The notes: generated by a model from the sequence alone, not told the origin. A stretch of 55,140 nucleotides of DNA from Pseudomonas lini (GCF_030812475.1 NZ_JAUSSR010000024.1:1-55140), one strand, 5' to 3'; shown: positions 9,382-17,779, counted from the stretch's first letter. Translations and numbers: made by a program.

Positions 9382-9406
9382 CCCTCCCAAACGACGAGAA
9401 CCCACC

Positions 9407-10069
9407 ATGAAATACCTGCCTCTTGTGCTGTTGCTGACTACCTTGCCAGCGTTCGCCACCGACACCGACACCGACACCGACCAAGACACCCCACTGATCA
9501 TCAACGGCTGCACTATCGCCGACCACAGCCAATGCCCCGGCGCCAATCTCAAAGGCGCGAACCTGAGCAATCAGGACCTGCGCAACATGAACCTCAGCGG
9601 CGCCGATCTGCGTGGTGCAGACCTGCGTCACGCCCGCCTCGACCTTGCCAACCTGGAACAAGCCCAGCTGCAAGGCGCCAACCTGACCCGCGCCAGTCTG
9701 CAACAAAGCAACCTGCGCCTGGCCGATTTCACCGGCGCGACGCTGATGGCGATCCAGGGTTGGGGGCTGTTCGCCCAGGGCGCGCAGTTCCAGGATGCCA
9801 ACCTCAGTGGCGCCTACCTGCAATTCGCCCGCTTCTCCGGGGCCCGGTTGCACAACGCCGATTTGCGCGCTGCGGATCTGGAAATGACCTGGCTGAGCAA
9901 GGCCGATCTCAAGGGCGCCAACCTCGGCGATGCCAACCTGCAGGAGGCGAAGTTCGGTGAGAGCAATCTGGAACAGGCGAACCTCAGCGGTTCGCGCCAG
10001 CATTACGCGAACTTTCAGGATGCGAACATGGAGGGGTGTACGGGGTGTCCGACCAGCTGGAATAGGTGA
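9407..10069 (+). CDS. secreted pentapeptide-repeat protein
   Basis: A 220-residue protein with a signal peptide (1-18, cut after PAFA), then an Asp-Thr run encoded by a GACACC microsatellite, then about 30 pentapeptide repeats of A(D/N)LxG type (ANLKGANLSN, GADLRGADLR and so on) that should fold into a right-handed quadrilateral beta-helix. The start at 9407 is chosen for its signal peptide; an upstream ATG would translate REP sequence. It sits between pedE and pedR2, the position occupied in other pseudomonads by a gene called pedD, as far as I recall. A Cys pair near the C-terminus (GCTGCP) could form a disulfide or bind metal. The function is unknown; association with PQQ dehydrogenases is by location. 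Confidence 0.85.
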   Translation: MKYLPLVLLLTTLPAFATDTDTDTDQDTPLIINGCTIADHSQCPGANLKGANLSNQDLRNMNLSGADLRGADLRHARLDLANLEQAQLQGANLTRASLQQSNLRLADFTGATLMAIQGWGLFAQGAQFQDANLSGAYLQFARFSGARLHNADLRAADLEMTWLSKADLKGANLGDANLQEAKFGESNLEQANLSGSRQHYANFQDANMEGCTGCPTSWNR

Positions 10070-10096
10070 CCCGTTCTACCGGTTGACGGATAACCC

Positions 10097-10198
10097 TGTG
10101 GGAGCGAGCTTGCTCGCGATGCACCTGAGAACGCCACTGGGTGTCAGGCTACCCGCGTTATCGTTGACGACCATCGCGAGCAAGCTCGCTCCCACAGG
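10097..10198. repeat. REP pair
   Basis: Inverted GTGGGAGCGAGCTTGCTCGC palindromes lie around a spacer that is the reverse of the spacer in the 1.7-1.9 kb repeats. The pair lies between the convergent pentapeptide gene and pedR2. Confidence 0.8.
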
Positions 10199-10220
10199 GT
10201 CATGCGGTGGATTGATTGAA

Positions 10221-10862
10221 TCAATTCGCCACCCGCACCACCCCCATATCAATCCCCAGATGCACCAGTTCGGCATGGGAACTGACCTGCAATTTGCTCT
10301 TGAGCAACGTCAGGTGATTGGAAACCGTCTTGCTGCTGATGCTCAACTGCTCGGCAATCACCCGCGCCGGGGTCCCCTTGGCGAGCATCACGAAAATCTC
10401 CAGCTCGCGCCGGGTCATGCTCTGCAACCGCGGATCGCCGCTGGCGTCCTGTTGTGGATGGCACGCCAATTGGGTGGCCAGGGGCTGTTCGATATAGGCA
10501 TGCCCGGCCAGGGTCCGCCGCACAGCCTCGATCAACACCTCGGGGGCCGAGCTTTTGGTCAGGTAACCCGAAGCCCCCGCATCCAGCGCCTGGCGCACCA
10601 GTGGCAACTCATCGTGCATGCTGAAAAACAACACCCGCAGCTGCGGCAAGCGCTGGCGCAATCGGCGGGTCGTTTCCAGGCCACTGATTCCCGGCAAGCC
10701 AAAATCCATGATCACCAGGTTCGGCACGGCTTCTTGTACCCGCGCCAGCGCCTCTTCACCTGTGGCCGCCTCACGGACTTCCATCGCCGGCAGCAACGCC
10801 CGCAACAGACTCGCATAACCCTGACGGACCACCGCATGGTCATCGACCAGCAATATATTCAT
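10221..10862 (-). CDS. pedR2: NarL/LuxR-family response regulator of the lanthanide switch
   Basis: A 213-residue response regulator. The receiver domain (1-120) has the acid pair in LLVDDH, phospho-acceptor Asp53 (IMDFGLPG) and Lys103 (LTKSS); the C-terminal LuxR helix-turn-helix spans about 148-205 (TRRELEIFVMLAKG...KTVSNHL). The ATG at 10862 overlaps the stop of pedS2 (ATGA), so sensor and regulator are co-translated. In P. putida KT2440 PedS2/PedR2 is the pair that activates pedE and represses pedH when lanthanides are absent. Same position and architecture here. Open sequence upstream in frame lies inside pedS2 and is not part of the gene. Confidence 0.9.
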   Translation of the reverse strand: MNILLVDDHAVVRQGYASLLRALLPAMEVREAATGEEALARVQEAVPNLVIMDFGLPGISGLETTRRLRQRLPQLRVLFFSMHDELPLVRQALDAGASGYLTKSSAPEVLIEAVRRTLAGHAYIEQPLATQLACHPQQDASGDPRLQSMTRRELEIFVMLAKGTPARVIAEQLSISSKTVSNHLTLLKSKLQVSSHAELVHLGIDMGVVRVAN

Positions 10863-12121
10863 GACGCCTCCAAAGGCATGCTCAACACCAGTGCCCAACC
10901 GGCACCGGGATGGCTGATGATCCGCAGCTCGCCACCCAGGCTGCGGGCGCGCTCGAACATCGAATACAAACCGACACCTGGCCGCTGGGGCTGTTGTGCA
11001 CCGCGACCGTTGTCGCGAATCAGCAAGCGCAGATGCCTGCCGCGATGTTGCAGGCGCACCCTCACCTGGCTGGCGTCGGCGTGTCGGGCGACGTTGGTCA
11101 ATGCTTCCTGCAACAGACGGTAGAGATGGGTTTTCTCTGGCCCGGGCAATGCCGGTAACTGCGCGCTGACGCGTAACCGGCAATCGATGCCCTGCCGACC
11201 CTGCCATTGCTCCACCAGCAGGCCGAACGCTTCGGCCAGTGGCAGGTGTTGCAACACCACTGGATAAAGGTCGTGCACCAGCGCGCGAAAACCGTGCTGC
11301 AGGTGCTCGCAATTGTGCTCAAGCTCGCGCACCGTGCGTTCCACCACCACCGGTTGATCCGCCACCAGACGCAACAGACAGGCCTGGGCGCGAATGCCGG
11401 CCAGATACTGACCGAGGTCATCGTGCAGGGTTTGCGCCAGATAAGTGCGTTCCTGCTCCTGCACCGCCAGCAAGGTTCGGGTCAGTCGGGTATTGTCGCC
11501 GCGCGCCTGTTCCAACGCTTGGGTCATGTGATTGAAATGCAGCGCCAGTTGCCGTGCCTCCGGCAGGCCTTCGGCGCGCAACCGCACGTTCAGCTGGCCA
11601 CCGGACACCTGCTGCAACGCCCGCAGCAAGTCGTCAAGCAGGCCCATGCCCCGGCGCACGGCCCAGCGAATGGTCAGCAGACTCAACAACAACGCCAGGC
11701 CACACAGGCTCAGCAACTGTTGCAGCGAGTCCCGGACTTCGTCGATTTCATCCCGCGGATCGACCGCAATCTGTACGCGCCGGCCATCGCGCAGATCCAC
11801 CACCCGCGAACTGTCCCGGGCTTGGGCGAATAACAGCCCCCCGAGCCAGGCATCAGGCCCGTTGCGGTCCGGCAGCCGCGCGACCTCACCCGGCTCCAGC
11901 CAGCGCACCCGCACATGACGCAAACTGCTGGTGAGCCTTGGCTGCAAGCTGGCGGGGTCGCGCTCGGCGGTTTCACTCAAGTACTCCACCACCGCTTCGG
12001 CCGATTGCAGCTCTCGCTCCACATCCGCAAGCGCCTGGTGCACCAGCAAGCCCATGCACGCCAGGGTCACCAGGGCGAAAAATCCGCACACCCACAGGTT
12101 GATCCGCCACAGGGCCGACAT
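10859..12121 (-). CDS. pedS2: membrane sensor histidine kinase of the lanthanide switch
   Basis: A 420-residue kinase. TM1 spans about 8-28, a periplasmic sensor domain 29-135, TM2 about 136-152, then HAMP, a HisKA_3 dimerisation helix with His233 (YLAQTLHDDLGQYL) and an HATPase_c domain (EALTNVARHA, DNGRG, GLYSM). The short periplasmic domain is rich in Asp and Glu, as expected of a metal sensor, though no specific ligand set can be named. It starts two bases after the stop of a 40-residue membrane peptide and overlaps pedR2 by four bases, giving a three-gene unit. Identity rests on synteny with the KT2440 ped locus. Confidence 0.9.
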   Translation of the reverse strand: MSALWRINLWVCGFFALVTLACMGLLVHQALADVERELQSAEAVVEYLSETAERDPASLQPRLTSSLRHVRVRWLEPGEVARLPDRNGPDAWLGGLLFAQARDSSRVVDLRDGRRVQIAVDPRDEIDEVRDSLQQLLSLCGLALLLSLLTIRWAVRRGMGLLDDLLRALQQVSGGQLNVRLRAEGLPEARQLALHFNHMTQALEQARGDNTRLTRTLLAVQEQERTYLAQTLHDDLGQYLAGIRAQACLLRLVADQPVVVERTVRELEHNCEHLQHGFRALVHDLYPVVLQHLPLAEAFGLLVEQWQGRQGIDCRLRVSAQLPALPGPEKTHLYRLLQEALTNVARHADASQVRVRLQHRGRHLRLLIRDNGRGAQQPQRPGVGLYSMFERARSLGGELRIISHPGAGWALVLSMPLEAS

Positions 12122-12123
12122 GC

Positions 12124-12246
12124 CTAGCGCCCCGGTGTCGCGGGCATCACCGACAACGGTGCCGGGCGCGGGCCGTGAAGCTTGTCGACACCGATCAGGG
12201 TCAGGATCAGCAGCAACGGCAGGAGCAGCGCCTTGAGAATACGCAT
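12124..12246 (-). CDS. 40-residue single-span membrane peptide before pedS2
   Basis: Short ORF not explained by known annotation. It encodes MRILKALLLPLLLILTLIGV, then a polar Pro/Arg-rich tail of 20 residues ending PATPGR. Residues 5-20 form one hydrophobic segment, preceded by two basic residues, so a small membrane peptide or a signal-anchor is likely. A perfect Shine-Dalgarno sequence (GGAGGA, seven bases before the ATG) is present, and the stop TAG lies two bases before the pedS2 start, so the two are almost certainly translated together. It may modulate the PedS2 sensor or serve translational coupling. Confidence that it is translated is fairly high; the function is unknown. Confidence 0.65.
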   Translation of the reverse strand: MRILKALLLPLLLILTLIGVDKLHGPRPAPLSVMPATPGR

Positions 12247-12311
12247 GGTCGAAGTCCTCCAGGATGATGGCCGTTACTGCCCATGCTAGAACCGCGCCGT
12301 CCGGAGCAGGT

Positions 12312-12327
12312 TACTACCTTGGTACTG
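12312..12327 (+). promoter_or_regulatory. ped dyad motif, pedA1 copy
   Basis: TACTACCTTGGTACTG lies 78-93 bases before pedA1. Imperfect dyad ACTACC-TT-GGTACT. It almost equals the copies at 7165 (other strand) and 16376. Confidence 0.6.
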
Positions 12328-12404
12328 CCTCACTGGTACTTTCTGCATATTTCCTTCTGCCTCGCAGGCTTCCTATGCTGGCGCTACCTGTAAAGGAGTG
12401 CCCT

Positions 12405-13589
12405 ATGCGCCAGCTTGCCCCTTACGCCCTGATCTACCTGCTGGCAGTTGCCTGTGCTGCCGGGCTGGCCACCCAAAGCCAGGCCGCGGACGTGCCGTTG
12501 CAGGTGCAGATCGGCTATCTGGGCTATCGCCCCGACCCGGGCCCGCTGTTGTCGAACGTCATTCCCGAGCCGCTCGATGCCGGGCTGCGTGGCGCCGAGC
12601 TGGCGATCACCGACAGCAACAGCACCGGGCGTTTTCTCAACCACAGCTACCTTTTGGCCGGCGCCAACGTCGACAACCCGCAAGCCCTGCTCGACGCGGC
12701 CAAAGCCCAACACGCACAAGGCCTGCGCCTGTTTGTGGTGAATGCTCCGGCCGCCAGCTTGCGCCAACTCAGTGCCGCCCTGCCCGACAGCCTGCTGTTC
12801 AACGCCGGCAGCCCCGACGACAGCCTGCGCAGCACCGATTGCTTGCCGAACGTGCTGCACAGCCTGCCGAGCCGGGCGATGCTGGCCGATGCGCTGGCGC
12901 AATTTCTGGTGGTGCGCAAATGGCAACGGGCGTTGCTGATCGTTGGCCCGACCCCGGACGATCAAGCCTATGCCGCCGCCCTGCGGCGTGCCGCCAAACG
13001 TTTCGGCCTCAAGCTGGTGGCGGAAAAAGCCTGGAGTTTCGATAACGATCAACGCCGCAGCGCCCAGGCCGACATGCCGCTGTTCACCCAGACCGCCGAA
13101 TACGACGTGGTGCTGGTGGCCGATGAACGCGGCGACTTCGGCGAATACGTGCCGTACCAGACCTGGTACCCGCGGCCCGTTGCCGGCACCCAGGGCCTGA
13201 CCCCGGTGGGCTGGCACAAGACTGTGGAAACCTACGGCGCCGCGCAGTTGCAGAAACGCTTTGAAGCGCTGGCCGGACGCTGGATGAACGACCGCGATTT
13301 CTCCGCGTGGATCGCCGTGCGCAGCATCGCCAGCGCCGTGAGCAAATTGCGCCAGGTCGATCCGATGGCGATCCGTACGCTTGAGACCGGCGATCAATTG
13401 CCCCTGGACGGCTTCAAGGGACGCAAGCTCAGTTATCGCCCATGGAACGGCCAATTGCGCCAGCCGATCCCCATCGTGCAGCCCCGGGCGCTGGTCAGTA
13501 CCTCGCCGCAAGATGGTTTCCTTCACCCCTTCAACGAAATGGACAGCCTTGGGTATGACAAGCCCGAGGTCAGCTGCCGCTTTCCCTGA
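12405..13589 (+). CDS. pedA1: periplasmic binding-type component of the Ped ABC system
   Basis: A 394-residue exported protein (signal peptide about 1-28, cut after SQA) of the branched-chain-amino-acid-type periplasmic binding fold: segments such as LFVVNAPAASLRQLSAALP and FLVVRKWQRALLIVGPTPDD match the two lobes. Members of this subgroup occur with PQQ-dependent alcohol catabolism. The start at 12405 follows AGGAG by six bases and gives the signal peptide. First gene of pedA1-A2-B-C, which in P. putida KT2440 is reported to be needed for growth with low rare-earth concentrations. The ligand is unknown. The pairing of a binding protein with an ABC-2 export-type permease is unusual. Confidence 0.88.
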   Translation: MRQLAPYALIYLLAVACAAGLATQSQAADVPLQVQIGYLGYRPDPGPLLSNVIPEPLDAGLRGAELAITDSNSTGRFLNHSYLLAGANVDNPQALLDAAKAQHAQGLRLFVVNAPAASLRQLSAALPDSLLFNAGSPDDSLRSTDCLPNVLHSLPSRAMLADALAQFLVVRKWQRALLIVGPTPDDQAYAAALRRAAKRFGLKLVAEKAWSFDNDQRRSAQADMPLFTQTAEYDVVLVADERGDFGEYVPYQTWYPRPVAGTQGLTPVGWHKTVETYGAAQLQKRFEALAGRWMNDRDFSAWIAVRSIASAVSKLRQVDPMAIRTLETGDQLPLDGFKGRKLSYRPWNGQLRQPIPIVQPRALVSTSPQDGFLHPFNEMDSLGYDKPEVSCRFP

Positions 13590-13629
13590 TTCGGCTTTCC
13601 ACAAAAACCACAACAACAAGGAATCCACC

Positions 13630-14604
13630 ATGCGTCGCACCCTGCTCTGCCGTTCCCTGCTTTCTGGGGCCCTGCTGCTCGCCGCCGGGCACGCTGGCGC
13701 CACTACCGCCTGGGTTTCCAACGAAAAAGACAACAGCCTGAGCCTGATCGACCTGCAAACCCTGCAAGTCACCGACACCCTGGCCGTCGGCCAGCGTCCG
13801 CGCGGCTTGCTGCTGTCCCACGACAACAAGCTGCTGTACATCTGCGCCAGCGACTCGGACCGGGTCCAGGTGATGGACGTCGCCACGCGCAAGATCATCA
13901 AGGAGCTGCCCTCGGGCAAAGACCCCGAGCAGTTCGCCCTGCACCCGAACAATCGCTGGCTGTATGTCTCCAACGAAGACGACGCGCTGGTGACGGTGAT
14001 CGACACTGAAACCTCCAAGGTGCTGAGCCAGATCAGCGTCGGCGTAGAGCCCGAAGGCATGGCCGTCAGCCCCGACGGCAAGTGGGCGGTAAACACCAGC
14101 GAAACCACCAACATGCTGCACTGGATCGACACCAGCACCCAGACCCTGGCGGACAGCACCCTGGTGGATCAGCGGCCGCGCTTCGTCGAATTCACGCCCG
14201 ACGGCTCCAGGCTCTGGGCCTCGGCGGAGATCGGCGGCACAGTGACGATTCTCGACGTCGCCAGCCGCCAGGTCCTCAAGACACTGACCTTCCAGATCAA
14301 GGGCGTGCACCCGGATAAAGTCCAGCCGGTGGGGATCAAGCTCAGCGCCGACGGCAAGTACGGTTTCGTCGCCCTCGGCCCCGCTAATCATGTCGCAGTG
14401 ATCGATGCCAAGACCTTTGAGATTCTCGACTATCTATTGGTCGGGCGACGGGTCTGGCAGATGGCGTTTACCCCGGATCAAAAACAACTGCTGGCCACCA
14501 ATGGCGTCAGCGGCGATGTGTCGGTGATCGATGTCGACAGCCTCAAGGTGGTCAAATCGGTCAAGGTCGGCCGTTACCCATGGGGCGTGGTGGTGACCCC
14601 ATGA
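13630..14604 (+). CDS. pedA2: periplasmic YVTN-type beta-propeller protein
   Basis: A 324-residue exported protein (signal peptide about 1-24, cut after HAGA) with seven or so YVTN-like repeats: AWVSNEKDNSLSLIDLQT, LYICASDSDRVQVMDVAT, LYVSNEDDALVTVIDTET and so on. It belongs to the PQQ-catabolism-associated beta-propeller family. It probably acts with PedA1 in the periplasm on the substrate handled by the PedBC transporter. The spacing from pedA1 is 40 bases with AAGGA before the ATG; the stop overlaps the pedB start (ATGA), so the operon is translationally linked. Confidence 0.9.
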   Translation: MRRTLLCRSLLSGALLLAAGHAGATTAWVSNEKDNSLSLIDLQTLQVTDTLAVGQRPRGLLLSHDNKLLYICASDSDRVQVMDVATRKIIKELPSGKDPEQFALHPNNRWLYVSNEDDALVTVIDTETSKVLSQISVGVEPEGMAVSPDGKWAVNTSETTNMLHWIDTSTQTLADSTLVDQRPRFVEFTPDGSRLWASAEIGGTVTILDVASRQVLKTLTFQIKGVHPDKVQPVGIKLSADGKYGFVALGPANHVAVIDAKTFEILDYLLVGRRVWQMAFTPDQKQLLATNGVSGDVSVIDVDSLKVVKSVKVGRYPWGVVVTP

Positions 14605-15332
14605 ACGCCCTGGAGGTCAGCGATCTGAGTTTTTCCTATGGCGCGCGGGAAGCGTTGCGCCAAGTCAGTTTCAGCCTGGCACCCGGGCGATTTGCGGCGC
14701 TGCTGGGACCCAATGGCGCCGGCAAGTCGACACTGATTGCGCTGCTCACCCGGCTCTATGATGTGCAGCGTGGCGACATCCGGGTCGGCGGTTGTTCCCT
14801 GCGCGACGCGGCGCGCCCGGCGCTCAAGCAATTGGGCGTAGTATTCCAGCAAAGCACCCTCGACCTGGACCTCAGCGTCGAGCAAAACCTGCGTTATCAC
14901 GCCGCGCTCCATGGGATGTCCAAGCGTCAGACTGGCCTGCGTGTCGACGCCGAACTGGCCCGGCAGAACCTGACCGAACGCCGTCGGGAGCGAGTACGCG
15001 AACTCAATGGCGGCCATCGGCGCCGGGTGGAAATCGCCCGGGCCTTGCTGCATGAACCGCGCCTGCTGCTGCTCGATGAGGCCAGCGTCGGGCTCGACCC
15101 GGCCAGCCGCCTGGCGCTCAACCAGCACATCCGCAGCCTGTGCCGCGAGCAGCACCTCAGCGTGCTCTGGACCACCCATTTGCTGGATGAAGTGCACGCC
15201 AGCGACGATTTGCTGATTCTCCATCAGGGACGGCTGGTAGCCAGCGGGCAGGCCGATGTCCTGAGCCTGGAACATGGTGGCGACCTTGGGTCGGCCTTCG
15301 CTCGCCTGACCACCCCCGGAGTGACCGGATGA
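14601..15332 (+). CDS. pedB: ABC transporter ATPase
   Basis: A 243-residue ATPase subunit. Walker A GPNGAGKST at 36-44, Q-loop VFQQST, a signature loop read as LNGGHRRRVEIARAL, in which the usual Ser of LSGG is Asn, Walker B LLLLDEASVGLDP, and the H-loop TTHLLDE. Together these place it with the drug/Nod-type exporters (ABC-2 systems). It overlaps pedA2 and pedC by four bases each. It powers the PedC permease. Confidence 0.92.
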   Translation: MNALEVSDLSFSYGAREALRQVSFSLAPGRFAALLGPNGAGKSTLIALLTRLYDVQRGDIRVGGCSLRDAARPALKQLGVVFQQSTLDLDLSVEQNLRYHAALHGMSKRQTGLRVDAELARQNLTERRRERVRELNGGHRRRVEIARALLHEPRLLLLDEASVGLDPASRLALNQHIRSLCREQHLSVLWTTHLLDEVHASDDLLILHQGRLVASGQADVLSLEHGGDLGSAFARLTTPGVTG

Positions 15333-16120
15333 ACGCTTACTGGCAATGTTTCAGCGGCATCGTATTGCGCGAATGGCTGCGTTTTGTCCTCCAGCGTACG
15401 CGATTTCTCAGTGCCCTGGTGCGGCCGCTGCTGTGGCTGCTGGTGTTCGCCGCCGGCTTTCGCGCAGCGCTCGGGATCGCGATCATCGCGCCCTACGACA
15501 CCTACATTCCCTATGAGGTCTACATCGTCCCAGGCCTTGCCTGCATGATCCTGCTGTTCAATGGCATGCAAGGCTCACTGTCGATGGTCTACGATCGGGA
15601 AATGGGCAGCATGCGCGTACTGCTGACCAGCCCCCTGCCCCGGACTTTTCTCCTGTGCAGCAAGCTGTTGGCTACTTCACTGATTTCGCTGCTGCAGGTG
15701 TATGCCTTTCTGGCGATCGCCTGGGTGTACGGCGTGCAACCGCCGACCATGGGCCTGCTGATGGCGCTGCCGGCGCTGTTGCTGGTGGCGTTGATGCTCA
15801 GCGCGCTGGGGTTGCTTTTGTCCAATGCGATTCGCCAGCTGGAGAACTTTGCCGGGGTGATGAACTTCGTGATCTTCCCGCTGTTTTTCCTGTCGTCGGC
15901 GTTGTATCCGTTGTGGAAGATGCGCGAGTCGAGTGAGTGGTTGTACTGGTTGTGCGCGTTGAATCCGTTCAGCCATGCGGTGGAGCTGGTGCGGTTTGCG
16001 TTGTATGAACGTTTCAACGCATTGGCGCTGGCGGTGTGCCTGGGGCTGACGCTGATGTTCACGCTCCTCGCCGTCATCACCTTCAACCCGCAACACGCCG
16101 CCCTGCGCAAATCCACCTGA
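15329..16120 (+). CDS. pedC: ABC-2 type permease
   Basis: A 263-residue inner-membrane protein with about six hydrophobic spans and the ABC-2 signature region (GSMRVLLTSPLPRTFLLCSK, then FFLSSALYPLWKM and NPFSHAVELVRFALY). This family normally exports. With PedA1, PedA2 and PedB it forms the rare-earth-growth-related transport system of the ped locus. Its C-terminal end lies ten bases before a REP array, so the transcript of the operon may be processed or ended there. Confidence 0.92.
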   Translation: MNAYWQCFSGIVLREWLRFVLQRTRFLSALVRPLLWLLVFAAGFRAALGIAIIAPYDTYIPYEVYIVPGLACMILLFNGMQGSLSMVYDREMGSMRVLLTSPLPRTFLLCSKLLATSLISLLQVYAFLAIAWVYGVQPPTMGLLMALPALLLVALMLSALGLLLSNAIRQLENFAGVMNFVIFPLFFLSSALYPLWKMRESSEWLYWLCALNPFSHAVELVRFALYERFNALALAVCLGLTLMFTLLAVITFNPQHAALRKST

Positions 16121-16130
16121 CACCACCCCC

Positions 16131-16346
16131 CCCTGCAGGAGCTGGCTTGCCAGCGAAGGCGTCATCACGGCCACCATCGCCTTCGCTGGCAAGCCAGCTC
16201 CTACAGGGTTCGCTATCGATCATGACAACGTGGTGTGTCAGTTACGCCGCCTTCGCTGGCAAGCCAGCTCCTACAGGTTCGCTATCGATCCTGACAACGT
16301 GGTGTGTCAGTTACGCCGCCTTCGCTGGCAAGCCAGCTCCTACAGG
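16131..16346. repeat. REP array with a 69-base direct tandem repeat
   Basis: A REP pair (16131-16208) is followed by two near-identical 69-base direct repeats, 16209-16277 and 16278-16346, each ending in CTTCGCTGGCAAGCCAGCTC. This fills most of the 349-base gap between pedC and the CxxxCW gene. Confidence 0.85.
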
Positions 16347-16375
16347 GGGTTTGTGTCGAGCACAGGAGCAGAAAT

Positions 16376-16391
16376 TACTACTTTAGTACTG
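16376..16391 (+). promoter_or_regulatory. ped dyad motif, CxxxCW gene copy
   Basis: TACTACTTTAGTACTG lies 79-94 bases before the start at 16470, almost exactly the distance seen at pedA1. Confidence 0.6.
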
Positions 16392-16469
16392 CTTTACCTG
16401 CCTATCGTCGCATTTCAATCGCACCGCCACTGGCATGTAATGGGTTCATAACTATAAGGATCGAACCAC

Positions 16470-17027
16470 ATGCCGCGTGCCCGACCCTTTCTGCTACGTC
16501 CGTCTCTTGTTGCGCTGTCGCTGAGCCTGTTGTTGGGCGTCGCCCAGGCCGAAACGCCGCTGTTCTCCGCCGATGGCTATCGCATCGGTCTCTACCGCAG
16601 CCCGACCCCGAATCAACTGCCGGGCGCGTCCATCGTCGACACGCCGGGCCTGCAAACGCTGCTCAGCCAAACGCCGCCCCCGCTACTGATAGACGTCTAC
16701 CGCCGCCAATGGCTGCAAGGCCGTTTCATCGAAGATCAGCCCCACGAAAATCTGCCCGGCAGCCATTGGCTGGCCAATACCGGTGACGGTGATCTGTTAC
16801 CCGCCTGGCAGGACTATTTTGCGCGTAACCTGAACACATTGACCGCCGGTGATCTTGCGCGACCGCTGGTTTTCTATTGCCGTTCCGATTGCTGGCTGAG
16901 CTGGAACGCGGTCAGGCGTGCCGCCGCCATGGGCTATAAGACATTGTATTGGTACCGCGACGGCCTGGATGCCTGGCAAGCGGCGAACCTGCCCGTTGTG
17001 CCTGCCCGACCCGAACCCTTTCCCTGA
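16470..17027 (+). CDS. PQQ-catabolism-associated rhodanese-like protein with CxxxCW motif
   Basis: A 185-residue exported protein (signal peptide about 1-27, cut after VAQA) with a rhodanese-like fold (LIDVYRRQW; FYCRSDCWLSWNAVRRAAAM; DGLDAWQAANLP). The motif reads Cys-Arg-Ser-Asp-Cys-Trp: the first Cys is at the rhodanese active-site position and a second Cys follows four residues on. Proteins of this group are found with PQQ dehydrogenases. It could handle sulfur on the SoxYZ-like carrier or keep a disulfide in the dehydrogenases, both inference. It has its own ped dyad motif and is followed, 56 bases on, by pedR1, probably in one transcript. Confidence 0.85.
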   Translation: MPRARPFLLRPSLVALSLSLLLGVAQAETPLFSADGYRIGLYRSPTPNQLPGASIVDTPGLQTLLSQTPPPLLIDVYRRQWLQGRFIEDQPHENLPGSHWLANTGDGDLLPAWQDYFARNLNTLTAGDLARPLVFYCRSDCWLSWNAVRRAAAMGYKTLYWYRDGLDAWQAANLPVVPARPEPFP

Positions 17028-17083
17028 TCTTTACGCTTGCGTGTTGTTGCCGCACCCTAATCAAAATAATGAGGTGAAAGGCC

Positions 17084-17749
17084 ATGTACAAAATTCTGAT
17101 TGCCGACGATCACCCGCTGTTTCGCGAAGCCATTCATAACGTCATCAGCGATGGCTTCCCGGGCAGCGAGGTCATGGAAACCGCCGACCTCGACAGCGCC
17201 CTGGCGCTGACCCAGGAACATGATGACCTCGACCTGATCCTGCTCGACCTGAACATGCCCGGCATGCACGGCCTCAACGGCCTGATCAACCTGCGCAACG
17301 AGGCGCCGACCATTCCGGTGGTGATCGTCTCCGCCGAGCAGGACAAACAGATCGTGCTGCAGGCCATCACCTATGGCGCGGTGGGGTTCATCACCAAGTC
17401 TTCGCCACGGGTGCAGATGACCGAGGCCATCCAGCAGATCCTCAACGGCAACGTCTACCTGCCGCCGGACATCATCCGCTCACAGAAAAGCGGCACCCAT
17501 CGGCGGATGAACGATACCCCGAGCTTTGCGCCGGAATTGCTTCAGGCCCTGACCCGCAAGCAACTGCTGGTGCTGGAACGGATGACCAAGGGCGAGTCGA
17601 ACAAACAGATCGCCTACACCCTGGAAATCGCCGAAACCACGGTCAAGGCGCATGTCTCGGCGATTCTGCGCAAACTCAATGTGCACAATCGGGTACAGGC
17701 GATTCTGAGTGCCGGGGATATTGATTTCGGGTCTTATCTGCGGCGCTGA
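17084..17749 (+). CDS. pedR1: NarL/LuxR-family response regulator AgmR
   Basis: A 221-residue regulator with a receiver (Asp8-Asp9, phospho-acceptor Asp55 in LLDLNMPG, Lys105 in FITKSS) and a C-terminal LuxR helix-turn-helix (LTRKQLLVLERMTKGESNK...TTVKAHVSAIL). Equivalent to AgmR/PedR1 of P. putida and EraR/ExaE of P. aeruginosa, which activate PQQ alcohol-oxidation genes. It is preceded by GAGGTGAAAGG. It is convergent with pedS1, its presumed kinase partner, across a REP pair. The five dyad motifs in this locus are plausible binding sites. Confidence 0.92.
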   Translation: MYKILIADDHPLFREAIHNVISDGFPGSEVMETADLDSALALTQEHDDLDLILLDLNMPGMHGLNGLINLRNEAPTIPVVIVSAEQDKQIVLQAITYGAVGFITKSSPRVQMTEAIQQILNGNVYLPPDIIRSQKSGTHRRMNDTPSFAPELLQALTRKQLLVLERMTKGESNKQIAYTLEIAETTVKAHVSAILRKLNVHNRVQAILSAGDIDFGSYLRR

Positions 17750-17779
17750 ACATCGGGGCAACCGGAAGACCGAGTCGTC

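Noticed and set aside
14601..15332. pedB as an inactive ATPase because of LNGG in place of LSGG
   Set aside because: Walker A, Walker B, Q-loop and H-loop are intact, and Asn in the signature loop occurs in working transporters; loss of activity is not supported.
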